Shown here in pieces: positions 19,467 through 27,820 of a stretch of 64,000 bases of DNA; position 1 is the first letter of the stretch; each line of letters begins with the position of its first letter. The notes under the pieces were generated by a model. The model ran no database searches, had not been told where the DNA came from, and saw only the letters and a program-made list of their open reading frames with translations. The position numbers and the translations under genes were made by a program. The DNA is from SZUA-36 sp963704855 (GTDB lineage: Bacteria; Pseudomonadota; Gammaproteobacteria; Xanthomonadales; SZUA-36): NCBI GenBank assembly GCA_963704855.1, contig CAVPHY010000028.1, forward strand, positions 496,001 to 560,000. The letters are read 5' to 3'.

Positions 19467-19731
19467 TGCTCCTTCAACCTAATAATTGCGGATACAGTTG
19501 GCTTGTCAGTGTTCATGGCAAGACGCACCTCGCAGGTAATGGCCTTAGTCCTTGGCAAGAGGTGCAACGATGTCGATGGACGCTGACAAGTCAACCCAAA
19601 GGGCGCTCCTGTGGGCCTCCGCCGCTGCGTTGCAGCGCTTGTAAAGGACTAGCCATTCACTGCGCACTGCGCCTTGCTGCGAAACCCCACAGGCGCGCTG
19701 GATCCGTAATTATTAGGTTGAAGAAGCACTA
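19464..19731. mobile_element. 268-bp MITE-like element with 32-bp inverted ends and two internal hairpins
   Basis: The ends form imperfect terminal inverted repeats: 19464–19495 against the complement of 19700–19731 match at 29 of 32 bases and share the core TTCAACCTAATAATT. Inside, two long imperfect hairpins fill the space (about 19497–19596 and 19601–19699), and the two halves are also partly complementary, so the whole element is a nested palindrome. No open frame of useful length or transposase motif is present. TAG occurs at the left end and again at 19730–19732, a possible 3-bp target duplication. This is the architecture of a non-autonomous transposable element; the parent family is not identified. 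Confidence 0.75.
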
Positions 19732-19742
19732 GGGCCTCCCGG

Positions 19743-20507
19743 ATGTTTCGATACCTGCGTATAGCAATTCTGTTGGCGATACTGGTTACTGTCGCCGGTA
19801 AACAGTGGTTGACCAGTAGCCGGCTGAGTAGTTGGGAAAAGCCCTTATGGGTGACCATATACCCGGTATTGCTCGAACCCGATGAGCCTATCAGCGGATA
19901 TGTCGATGGCCTCCGTGCGGATTCGTTTGAGGACATCAATGTGTTTTTCAAGCAACAGGCGGCACGATTTGGCCGCCAACTCGAAACCCCGGCTGTTTTC
20001 CAGTTGGCAGATCCGTTGAGCGCTATGCCACCCGCTTTACCGAATGAGGATTCCGGTTTGAATGTTGCGCTGTGGAGTCTGAAAATGCGTTGGTGGGTGT
20101 GGCGGAACGGCTCGCAGGGTGACCTTGTTGGCGATGATATAAAGATGTTTGTGATTTACCAGAAGGATAATCCATTCGCACCACTGGAGCGTTCGGTTGG
20201 TATTAAAAATGGCAGTTACGGTGTTGTCAATGCCGTGGCATCCGCGCGGGAGGCAGCTCACAATCGTGTTGTTATCGCCCACGAAATACTCCACATACTG
20301 GGTGCCGGGGATAAGTATGAGCTTAATACCGGTCAGCCTTTCGCACCGGATGGCCTTGCCGACCCGGATCAGTCCCCCTTGTACCCACAGGTTCACGCCG
20401 AGATCATGGGGGGGCGTATCGCGGTATCAGACAACCGCTGGCTTTACCCTGAAAGCCTCGACTTCTGCGTCATCGGCGACAAAACTGCTGCTGAAATCGG
20501 CTGGTAG
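19743..20507 (+). CDS. Membrane-anchored protein with HExxHxxGxxD zincin-like motif
   Basis: I do not recognise a named family. The 254-aa protein has one N-terminal hydrophobic segment (about residues 7–19), then an extracytoplasmic-looking domain rich in Trp and aromatic residues. At about residues 180–190 it has HEILHILGAGD, an HExxHxxGxxD motif typical of some zinc metalloproteases, followed by DKYE. It could be an anchored periplasmic peptidase, but catalytic activity is inferred from one motif. It starts 11 nt after the MITE-like element and is convergent with the SDR gene. Confidence 0.75.
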   Translation: MFRYLRIAILLAILVTVAGKQWLTSSRLSSWEKPLWVTIYPVLLEPDEPISGYVDGLRADSFEDINVFFKQQAARFGRQLETPAVFQLADPLSAMPPALPNEDSGLNVALWSLKMRWWVWRNGSQGDLVGDDIKMFVIYQKDNPFAPLERSVGIKNGSYGVVNAVASAREAAHNRVVIAHEILHILGAGDKYELNTGQPFAPDGLADPDQSPLYPQVHAEIMGGRIAVSDNRWLYPESLDFCVIGDKTAAEIGW

Positions 20508-20563
20508 TATTCCCTGCGAGGCTCGTTAGAAGGCGGGTAACCCCGGCGCCGCCGTATTACCTT

Positions 20564-21397
20564 TCAGTCGGTGACGCGGAAGTGTTTGGCCGTGCGTCTG
20601 CTCAGAATCGCAGCGAGCCACGGAAGATAACGGTTGGCGAAAACAATTGCCTTGTATAGCCTGCCGGGAACCAGCACCGGTTTGACATCTTCTGCGGACG
20701 TGGCATTGATGGTGTCCGCCACCACGTCCCTGGCATCCAGCCACATGAACCCAGGTAACTGGCTGATCATTTCCCGGGTGCCGTTAACATCATGGAATTC
20801 ACTGTAGGTAAAACCCGGGCACAGGGCGCAGACCTTTACACCGCTCTGCTTGTTTTCCAATGCAAGGGCCTCGCTGAATTTGATCAGGAAAGATTTGCTC
20901 GCACCGTACAAGGTATGCCCGGCACTGCTCGATATTAAGCCTGCGACCGAGGCGACATTGACGATAAAACCGCGGCCACGTTCCCGCATACCCGGTAGTA
21001 TCCGCCAGGTAAGTTCGCACACGGCGGTCATCATGACCTGGATAAAGTCGGCGTGTTCCTGCCAGCTGGGCACATGAAAACTTCCGGGCAGGCCATAACC
21101 GGCATTGTTCACCAGGTACTCAATATTGATATTTTCCTCATTGAGACGCCCGACGATCGTCTCGCACGCGTCTTGCCGGGAAAGGTCAGCCGTGATGATC
21201 AGGCTCTCGGCATCGTATGATTTGAGCAATTCGTCTGCAATGGCCTGCAATTTGTCGGCACGTCGCGCCACCAGCACCAGGCGGTAACCCTTGTCAGCCA
21301 GCTGCCTGCAGAACTCTGCGCCGATACCGGCGGATGCGCCGGTTACCAGGGCCCAGGGCTTGCGGTGATCGCGTCCCAGATTTTCCTGAGTCATCAT
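20564..21397 (-). CDS. Short-chain dehydrogenase/reductase
   Basis: This is a classical SDR of 277 aa, an NAD(P)-dependent oxidoreductase of unknown substrate. It has the cofactor motif TGASAGIG near the N-terminus, NNAG, a catalytic Ser before YGASK (YxxxK), and the PG motif after the active site. The start is placed at 21397, where AGGT lies about 5 nt upstream; an upstream extension to 21568 adds residues unlike SDR N-termini. The C-terminal hydrophobic stretch (AIVFANRYLPWLAAIL) resembles membrane-associated SDRs of the DltE/YqjQ type. Confidence 0.88.
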   Translation of the reverse strand: MMTQENLGRDHRKPWALVTGASAGIGAEFCRQLADKGYRLVLVARRADKLQAIADELLKSYDAESLIITADLSRQDACETIVGRLNEENINIEYLVNNAGYGLPGSFHVPSWQEHADFIQVMMTAVCELTWRILPGMRERGRGFIVNVASVAGLISSSAGHTLYGASKSFLIKFSEALALENKQSGVKVCALCPGFTYSEFHDVNGTREMISQLPGFMWLDARDVVADTINATSAEDVKPVLVPGRLYKAIVFANRYLPWLAAILSRRTAKHFRVTD

Positions 21398-21679
21398 TTT
21401 GACCTGCGTTAATGAGCCAGCAGTCATGCTACTACAATTTACAGGATTTGGATTGATATTCCCCTTGGTGTTCCCGGGGTCGCCGACCGGCCAGGGAATC
21501 CAGGCGGACATTTTCAAGAAGTTATCCGGACAATATTGCTTTTGAAGCGATGAATTGACCTGCATCATTTGATTTTGTGTTTACCTGTCGCATCATCGCC
21601 AACGGTTTGGACTTGCGACAAAAGCGACGTGTAGGTATGCTTGCGCGCCGCAGAACAGCTAGCAGTAAACAGGATAAAA

Positions 21680-22435
21680 ATGATGAGAAAAATACTGGTC
21701 GCAGGAAACTGGAAAATGCACGGGTCCAAGACCATGGTGCGTTCCCTGCTTGAAGGGTTGCTGGCCGGAAGTTCAGCCGGCGGCAAGGCCGAGCTGGCTG
21801 TATTTCCTTCTTTTCCGTACCTGCCGATGACGGAATCCATTCTTTCCGGCAGTCACATTAAATGGGGCGGTCAAACCCTCAACCCGGTTGCGCAAGGCGC
21901 TCACACCGGTGAAACCAGTGGCAGCATGCTGGTGGATATGGGTTGTCACTACGTGCTGGTGGGTCATTCGGAACGCCGTTCAATCTACACGGAAAGCGAT
22001 ACGGACGTTGCGTTGCGTTTCAAGGCCGCACTTGATGCGGGGCTGGAACCCGTACTGTGTGTTGGTGAAACGCTGGAGGAACGTGAACAGGGCCAGACCG
22101 AAGCTGTTGTTGCCCGTCAGCTGGATGCCGTTTTGAACAGTGTCGGTGTTGAAGCTTTTAGCCGCGCGACCATCGCTTACGAACCGGTTTGGGCGATCGG
22201 GACCGGATTGACCGCAACGCCACAACAGGCACAGTCCGTTCATGCATTTATACGTGACAAAATCAGGGCTCTCAATGTTATAATAGCCGATCAACTACGA
22301 ATCCTATACGGCGGCAGTGTGAAAGGTTCCAATGCCGCCGAATTGTTTGCCCAGACTGATATCGACGGCGGACTCGTTGGAGGGGCTTCGCTGAAAGCTG
22401 AAGACTTCCTCGCAATCTACAACGCCGTTGCTTAA
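21680..22435 (+). CDS. tpiA: Triosephosphate isomerase
   Basis: TpiA interconverts dihydroxyacetone phosphate and glyceraldehyde-3-phosphate. The 251-aa TIM barrel has the N-terminal GNWKMHG with the active-site Asn/Lys, catalytic His in VGHSERR, the Glu loop AYEPVWAIGTG, and the phosphate-binding YGGSVKG and GLVGGASL. The ATG at 21680 has AGGA about 6 nt upstream, and the product then begins like other family members. It is followed by secG, as in many gammaproteobacteria. Confidence 0.96.
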   Translation: MMRKILVAGNWKMHGSKTMVRSLLEGLLAGSSAGGKAELAVFPSFPYLPMTESILSGSHIKWGGQTLNPVAQGAHTGETSGSMLVDMGCHYVLVGHSERRSIYTESDTDVALRFKAALDAGLEPVLCVGETLEEREQGQTEAVVARQLDAVLNSVGVEAFSRATIAYEPVWAIGTGLTATPQQAQSVHAFIRDKIRALNVIIADQLRILYGGSVKGSNAAELFAQTDIDGGLVGGASLKAEDFLAIYNAVA

Positions 22436-22461
22436 AAGGGCGTCCAAAAACGGAATAAATT

Positions 22462-22950
22462 ATGCAGGTTTTAAATATTTTTCACGTACTCATCGCAATT
22501 TCGATGGTTGCTTTCATCTTGATACAAAAAGGCGCCGGTGCTACCGCCGGTGCTGCTTTTGGCAGTGGCGCTTCAGGCACGGTTTTCGGAGCCCGTGGCG
22601 CGGGTAATTTCCTATCCCGTACCACCTGGGTTTTGGCAACGCTTTTTTGCCTGATAAGCCTGACGATGGCGGTGTTGGCTTCGCGTGCAGGAACGGCACC
22701 CGAAACAGATCTTGGTGTGGTCGCAACGACTCCCGCAGCGGCGGAAGAGGCAGTTAACCAGGCGGCCCCGGACTTACCAATAGCGATAAAGTCTGCCGAT
22801 CCTTCAGATGTACCCTCGATGGAATCTGTGATCGCGCAACCTGGAGCGGAACTCAATGCGGGTGACATGCCGGCGATTGAATCCGACCAGGAATCAGAAC
22901 CTGCAACGGATGGTTCTGGTGAAGAAAACTCAGGCAACGATGGGACCTGA
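22462..22950 (+). CDS. secG: Preprotein translocase subunit SecG
   Basis: SecG is an accessory membrane subunit of the SecYEG channel. The 162-aa protein has two hydrophobic segments (about residues 4–22 and 52–72) around the conserved cytoplasmic loop IQKGAGATAGAAFGSGASGTVFGARGA (quoted in parts: QKGAGATAGAAFG, GSGASGTVFG). The long acidic, Ala/Glu-rich tail after about residue 80 extends it beyond the E. coli length (110 aa). It lies between tpiA and tRNA-Leu. Confidence 0.94.
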   Translation: MQVLNIFHVLIAISMVAFILIQKGAGATAGAAFGSGASGTVFGARGAGNFLSRTTWVLATLFCLISLTMAVLASRAGTAPETDLGVVATTPAAAEEAVNQAAPDLPIAIKSADPSDVPSMESVIAQPGAELNAGDMPAIESDQESEPATDGSGEENSGNDGT

Positions 22951-22966
22951 GAAAAAGAAAAGAATA

Positions 22967-23051
22967 GCCCAAGTGGTGGAATTGGTAGACACGCTATCTT
23001 GAGGGGGTAGTGACGTAAGTCGTGCCGGTTCGAGTCCGGCCTTGGGCACCA
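22967..23051 (+). tRNA. tRNA-Leu (anticodon GAG)
   Basis: An 85-nt class II tRNA has a 7-bp acceptor stem (GCCCAAG with CTTGGGC), a long variable arm, a T-loop with TTCGAGT and an encoded CCA. The anticodon loop TTGAGGG gives GAG, reading CUY codons. It lies just downstream of secG, like E. coli leuU. Confidence 0.95.
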
Positions 23052-23099
23052 TTTAGAATGGACGGTATAAAACTGTCCGCTGCGAATTGAGACTGGAAT

Positions 23100-23456
23100 A
23101 TGCTTGCACAATACCTGCCAATTCTGATTTTTCTCTGTATCGCTGGTGTTATCGGTGTTGTGTTGATAATTCTCGGCGGAATGCTTGGCCCGACCCGGCC
23201 AGACAGTGAAAAACTATCTGCTTACGAGTGCGGTTTTGAAGCGTTTGAGGATAGCCGAACCAAGTTTGACGTTCGTTACTACCTGGTAGCGATCCTGTTC
23301 ATAATTTTCGATCTTGAAATTACATTTTTCCTGCCCTGGGCACTGGCACTGGATGAGCTGGGTATGTTCGGTGTAGCCGCCATGTTCGTGTTTCTGCTCG
23401 AACTGGTCATCGGCTACTTTGTAATCTGGAAAAGAGGCGCTTTGGAATGGGAATGA
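23100..23456 (+). CDS. nuoA: NADH-quinone oxidoreductase subunit A
   Basis: NuoA is a small membrane subunit of complex I near the quinone-binding junction. The 118-aa protein has three hydrophobic segments and the conserved YECGFEAFEDSRTKFDVRYY loop with its key Cys, then LFIIFDLEITFFLPWA. It is the first of fourteen nuo genes in standard order and overlaps nuoB by 10 nt. Confidence 0.97.
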   Translation: MLAQYLPILIFLCIAGVIGVVLIILGGMLGPTRPDSEKLSAYECGFEAFEDSRTKFDVRYYLVAILFIIFDLEITFFLPWALALDELGMFGVAAMFVFLLELVIGYFVIWKRGALEWE

Positions 23457-23998
23457 TGGACATAATGTACCCCGACCGGGGTATAGAGCTCGGCGAGATA
23501 GATGATATTCTCAGGCCCAATGCGGATAGCAATCCGCTTATCGCAAGAGGGGTGGTTACCACGTCCCTGGACGCGTTGATCAACTGGGCGAGAACTGGCT
23601 CCATGTGGCCGGTTTCCTTCGGCCTCGCCTGTTGCGCGGTCGAAATGATGCAGGCGGGTGCCGCGCGTTACGACCTTGACAGGCTCGGTGTCATATTCCG
23701 ACCCAGTCCCCGCCAGTCCGATGTCATGATCGTCGCGGGAACGCTGGTCAACAAGATGGCCCCTGCAATGCGCAAGATCTACGACCAGATGGCGGAACCG
23801 AGATGGGTTATTTCCATGGGCTCCTGTGCCAATGGCGGCGGTTACTACCATTACTCTTATGCCGTAACACGCGGTTGCGACCGCATCGTGCCGGTGGATA
23901 TATATGTTCCAGGCTGCCCGCCCACCGCGGAAGCCCTGATTTACGGCATTTTGCAACTGCAGAAGAAAATCCGCCGTACAGCTACCATTGCCAGGTGA
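23447..23998 (+). CDS. nuoB: NADH-quinone oxidoreductase subunit B
   Basis: NuoB carries the N2 iron–sulfur cluster that passes electrons to quinone. The 183-aa product has the cluster ligands in FGLACCAVEMM (adjacent Cys pair), ISMGSCANGGG and VPGCPPTAEAL. The start at 23447 overlaps nuoA; in-frame ATGs at 23453 and 23456 are also possible. Length is normal. Confidence 0.97.
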   Translation: MGMMDIMYPDRGIELGEIDDILRPNADSNPLIARGVVTTSLDALINWARTGSMWPVSFGLACCAVEMMQAGAARYDLDRLGVIFRPSPRQSDVMIVAGTLVNKMAPAMRKIYDQMAEPRWVISMGSCANGGGYYHYSYAVTRGCDRIVPVDIYVPGCPPTAEALIYGILQLQKKIRRTATIAR

Positions 23999-24002
23999 CC
24001 TG

Positions 24003-24752
24003 ATGATTGACCTGACCAAAAGTCTTTCCGAGGAACTTGTAAGCTGTTTTGGTGAGCGGATTACGGTTTCTGAGCCGGGCCCGGGTATGGTCACCATCCA
24101 GGTGCCTGTTGACGAATGGCTGGAAGTGGCGCAGACACTACGTGACGACCCCCGTTTCTTATTTAGCCAGCTAACCGACTTGTGCGGTGTTGATTACCTC
24201 GGCTACGGCCAGGTGGAATGGGAAACAACCGATGCAACGCATGAAGGCTTCAGCCGCGGTGTTGAAGGCATGGGCCCTGGTCGTTTCGACTGGAAAAACC
24301 GTCCCGAATCCGCCGATATCAAGCAACGGTTCGGTGTGTTTGTACACTTGCTCTCGTTCCGTCACAACATGCGCCTGCGTATGAAAACATTCGCGCCGGA
24401 TGATGGCTTGCCCATTGTGCCGTCACTGGTTGAAACCTGGAACTCCGCCAACTGGTATGAACGTGAGACCTTTGACCTGTTTGGCATAATTTTCGAAGGA
24501 CATCCGGATTTACGGCGAATCCTGACGGATTATGGTTTTATCGGTCATCCGTTCCGTAAGGATTTTCCGCTGATCGGCAACGTCACCGTCCGCTATGACG
24601 AGGAGAAGGGGCGCGTGGTTTATGAACCGGTTGAAATTGAACCGCGTGTGCTCGTGCCACGTGTCATACGTGATGATTCACGATACAAAGCAGACGACAT
24701 CGATAAGGCCGCGGATGAAGCAGCCGACTCGCTGGCGTCCGGGGCTAAATAA
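24003..24752 (+). CDS. nuoC: NADH-quinone oxidoreductase subunit C
   Basis: NuoC is a peripheral-arm subunit that packs beside NuoD. The 249-aa protein shows the 30-kDa subunit signature around WYERETFDLFGIIFEGHPDLRRIL (seen as ERETFDLFGI and GHPDLRRILTDYGF) and HPFRKDFPL. It is separate from nuoD here, unlike the E. coli nuoCD fusion. The ATG at 24003 is 4 nt after nuoB and is preferred over an upstream TTG. Confidence 0.96.
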   Translation: MIDLTKSLSEELVSCFGERITVSEPGPGMVTIQVPVDEWLEVAQTLRDDPRFLFSQLTDLCGVDYLGYGQVEWETTDATHEGFSRGVEGMGPGRFDWKNRPESADIKQRFGVFVHLLSFRHNMRLRMKTFAPDDGLPIVPSLVETWNSANWYERETFDLFGIIFEGHPDLRRILTDYGFIGHPFRKDFPLIGNVTVRYDEEKGRVVYEPVEIEPRVLVPRVIRDDSRYKADDIDKAADEAADSLASGAK

Positions 24753-24754
24753 AC

Positions 24755-26008
24755 ATGTCTGAAATTCGCAATTACACGATGAATTTCGGGCCGCAACATC
24801 CGTCGGCCCATGGTGTTCTCCGCCTGGTGCTGGAACTCGATGGCGAAACGGTTGTTCGCGCAGACCCGCATATTGGCCTGTTGCACCGCGGTACTGAAAA
24901 ACTAGCCGAGAGCAAGCCCTATAACCAGTCCATCGGCTACATGGACCGCATGGACTACGTGTCCATGATGTGCAGCGAACACGCTTACGTGCGGGCTATT
25001 GAACAACTGCTGGGTATCGAACCACCGGTGCGCGCCCAGTACATCCGTACCATGTTTGACGAGATTACCCGTATCGGTAATCACATGTTGTGGATCGGTT
25101 CCAGCGGTATTGATCTCGGTGCCATGACGGTCTTCCTGTACGCCTTCCGTGAACGCGAACAGACCATCGATATGTACGAGGCGGTATCGGGTGCACGTAT
25201 GCACGCGAACTATTACCGTCCCGGTGGTGTGTACCGTGATTTACCGGATACCATGCCGCAATACAAGGAAACACCCTGGACCAAGGGTAAAAAGCTCAAG
25301 CAAAGAAATGAGTGGCGTGAAGGCAGCCTGCTGGACTTCATCGAGGCGTTTGCAAAGGATTTTCCATCGAAAGTCGATGAGTACGAGACCCTGCTGACGG
25401 ATAACCGCATCTGGAAACAACGAACCGTCGGTATCGGTGTGCTGTCACCTGAGCGCGCCCGGCAACTGGGCTGTTCCGGGCCGATGCTGCGTGGCTCCGG
25501 TATCGAGTGGGATCTGCGCAAGAAGCAGCCCTACGCCATGTATGACAAGATGGATTTTGACATTCCCGTGGGTATCAACGGTGATTGTTACGACCGCTAC
25601 CTGGTGCGTATCGAAGAAATGCGCCAGTCGGCACGTATCATCCTGCAATGCGTCGATTGGCTGCGTGCCAATCCCGGTCATGTCATGTTGAAAAATTTCA
25701 AGGTCATCCCGCCAACACGTGAAGAAATGAAGGATGACATGGAAGCCCTGATCCATCACTTCAAACTGTTCACCGAGGGCTACAGCGTTCCCAGGGGTGA
25801 GACCTATGCGGCCGTCGAGGCGCCCAAGGGTGAGTTCGGTTGTTTCATGGTTTCAGATGGAGCCAACAAACCCTTCCGTGTGCATTTGAGAGCACCTGGT
25901 TTTGCCCACCTTTCCTGCATGGATGAGTTGGCGAGGGGGCATATGCTGGGTGATGTGGTGGCGCTGATGGGGACCTTTGATATCGTATTTGGTGAGGTAG
26001 ACCGCTAA
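24755..26008 (+). CDS. nuoD: NADH-quinone oxidoreductase subunit D
   Basis: NuoD is the 49-kDa subunit that forms the quinone pocket with NuoB. The 417-aa protein starts with NFGPQHPSAHGVLRLVLELDGE and contains HIGLLHRGTEKL, YVSMMCSEHAY, and the C-terminal APKGEFG and LRAPGFAHL blocks. Its stop overlaps the nuoE ATG by one base. Confidence 0.97.
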   Translation: MSEIRNYTMNFGPQHPSAHGVLRLVLELDGETVVRADPHIGLLHRGTEKLAESKPYNQSIGYMDRMDYVSMMCSEHAYVRAIEQLLGIEPPVRAQYIRTMFDEITRIGNHMLWIGSSGIDLGAMTVFLYAFREREQTIDMYEAVSGARMHANYYRPGGVYRDLPDTMPQYKETPWTKGKKLKQRNEWREGSLLDFIEAFAKDFPSKVDEYETLLTDNRIWKQRTVGIGVLSPERARQLGCSGPMLRGSGIEWDLRKKQPYAMYDKMDFDIPVGINGDCYDRYLVRIEEMRQSARIILQCVDWLRANPGHVMLKNFKVIPPTREEMKDDMEALIHHFKLFTEGYSVPRGETYAAVEAPKGEFGCFMVSDGANKPFRVHLRAPGFAHLSCMDELARGHMLGDVVALMGTFDIVFGEVDR

Positions 26009-26525
26009 TGAGTCACAAAGCTGAGCACATTGCCGGCAAAAAGGCCCTGCTGAACGAGGGCACCCGGGCAGACAATCGATCACTGGGTGGCCAAGTTCCC
26101 GCCGGAACACAAGCGTTCTGCCCTGATACAGTCGCTGATCGCCGCACAGCATCAGAATGGTGGCTGGGTGAGCAAGGATATGATCGAAGCGGTGGCGGAT
26201 TACCTGGATTTACCGCCGGTCTGGGCCTTTGAAGTCGCCAGTTTCTATTCGATGATCGATCAGAAACCGGTTGGCCGGCACAAGGTCAATGTCTGCACCA
26301 ATATTTCATGCTGGCTCAATGGCGCTGAAGACCTCGTCAGCCACATAGAAAAGAAACTGGGTGTCAAGCTGGGGGAGACAACGGCTGATGACCGTATCAA
26401 CGCTGGTGGTTGAGGAAGAATGCCTGGCCGCCTGCTGTGGAGCACCTGCCATGGTGGTCGATGGCCACTATCACGAAAATCTCGACACCGATAAGGTCGA
26501 TAAAATTCTGGATGGGCTCAAATAA
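26008..26525 (+). CDS. nuoE: NADH-quinone oxidoreductase subunit E (two frame breaks)
   Basis: NuoE holds a [2Fe-2S] cluster in the NADH-oxidising module. The sequence reads in three frames: the N-terminus (26008 to about 26075), the middle (FPPEHKRSALIQSLIAAQ…PPVWAFEVASFYSM…CTNISCWLNGAE) and the C-terminus from about 26390 (EEECLAACCGAPAM). The four cluster Cys are split between the last two parts: C in CTNISC and C in CLAACC. Each break behaves as one extra base. Repaired length is about 171 aa, normal for the family. The stop at 26523–26525 overlaps the nuoF ATG. Confidence 0.92.
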
Positions 26526-27820
26526 TGGCTGCTCACAACGTCGTATTCACTACGCTAGATGCCGAACAGCCATGGTCGATGGAAACCTATCTTGCCATCG
26601 ACGGTTACAAGGCATGGAAAAAGATACTTGCCGAGAAAACCGATCCGGCCGAGATCATCGATAACGTCAAGCTCTCGGCTTTGCGTGGACGCGGTGGTGC
26701 GGGGTTCCCCACGGGCCTGAAGTGGAGTTTTATGCCACGTTCAGCACCCGGCCAAAAGTACATCCTGTGTAATTCTGATGAGTCCGAACCTGGCACCTGC
26801 CACGATCGCGACATCCTCAGGTTTAACCCGCATGCAGTCATCGAGGGTATGGCCATTGCGGGATATGCAATGGGTGCAACGGTGGGATATAACTACCTAC
26901 GCGGTGAATTCCACCACGAACCATTTGAACGCTTTGAAGCTGCCCTGAAAGAGGCTTATGCAGCGGGTCTGCTGGGCAAAGACCTGATGGGTAGCGGTGT
27001 CGATATGGATATTCACACAGCGCTTGGCGCCGGTGCATATATTTGCGGTGAGGAAACCGCCCTGATGGAATCGCTGGAAGGCAAAAAAGGCCAGCCACGT
27101 TTCAAACCGCCTTTTCCGGCCAATTTTGGCCTGTATGGCAAGCCCAGCACCATTAACAATACCGAATCACTGGCGTCCATTCCGCATATCATGCGCAACG
27201 GCGGTCAATGGTTCCTCGATATCGGCAAACCCAATAATGGCGGGCCCAAAGTTTTTTCCGTCTCCGGTCACGTGAATAAGCCGGGCAACTATGAAGTTCC
27301 GCTGGGCACACCATTTCGCGAACTGCTGGAAATGGCCGGTGGTGTACGGAACGGCAACAAGCTTAAGGGTGTTATTCCTGGCGGGTCATCCATGCCGGTA
27401 TTGCCGGGTGACGTCATGATGGAAGTAACCATGGATTTCGACGCATTGGCCAAGGCAGGTTCGGGCCTCGGTTCCGGTGCGGTGATCGTCATGGATGAAA
27501 CTACCTGCATGGTTAAAGCGTGTACCCGTATCTCCCGTTTCTATCACATGGAATCCTGTGGCCAGTGCACGCCATGCCGTGAGGGTACCGGCTGGATGCA
27601 CCGCGTCCTGCAAAGAATTGTCGATGGTAAAGGTGAAATGAAAGATCTGGAGTTATTGCGTTCGGCCGCAGGGCAAATCGAAGGTCACACGATCTGTGCC
27701 TTTGGTGAAGCAGCTGCCTGGCCGGTACAGGGTTTCCTGCGGCAATTCTGGCACGAATTCGAATACTACGTGGCTCATGGCCGGTCGATGGTTGATGATC
27801 AAAAGGGGAAAGCTGCATGA
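26525..27820 (+). CDS. nuoF: NADH-quinone oxidoreductase subunit F
   Basis: NuoF binds NADH, FMN and a [4Fe-4S] cluster. The 431-aa protein has the nucleotide motif GRGGAGFPTGLKW, the FMN region CNSDESEPGTCHDR, GAGAYICGEETALMESLEG, and the cluster motif ESCGQCTPCREGTGW. The stop overlaps nuoG by 4 nt. Confidence 0.97.
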   Translation: MAAHNVVFTTLDAEQPWSMETYLAIDGYKAWKKILAEKTDPAEIIDNVKLSALRGRGGAGFPTGLKWSFMPRSAPGQKYILCNSDESEPGTCHDRDILRFNPHAVIEGMAIAGYAMGATVGYNYLRGEFHHEPFERFEAALKEAYAAGLLGKDLMGSGVDMDIHTALGAGAYICGEETALMESLEGKKGQPRFKPPFPANFGLYGKPSTINNTESLASIPHIMRNGGQWFLDIGKPNNGGPKVFSVSGHVNKPGNYEVPLGTPFRELLEMAGGVRNGNKLKGVIPGGSSMPVLPGDVMMEVTMDFDALAKAGSGLGSGAVIVMDETTCMVKACTRISRFYHMESCGQCTPCREGTGWMHRVLQRIVDGKGEMKDLELLRSAAGQIEGHTICAFGEAAAWPVQGFLRQFWHEFEYYVAHGRSMVDDQKGKAA

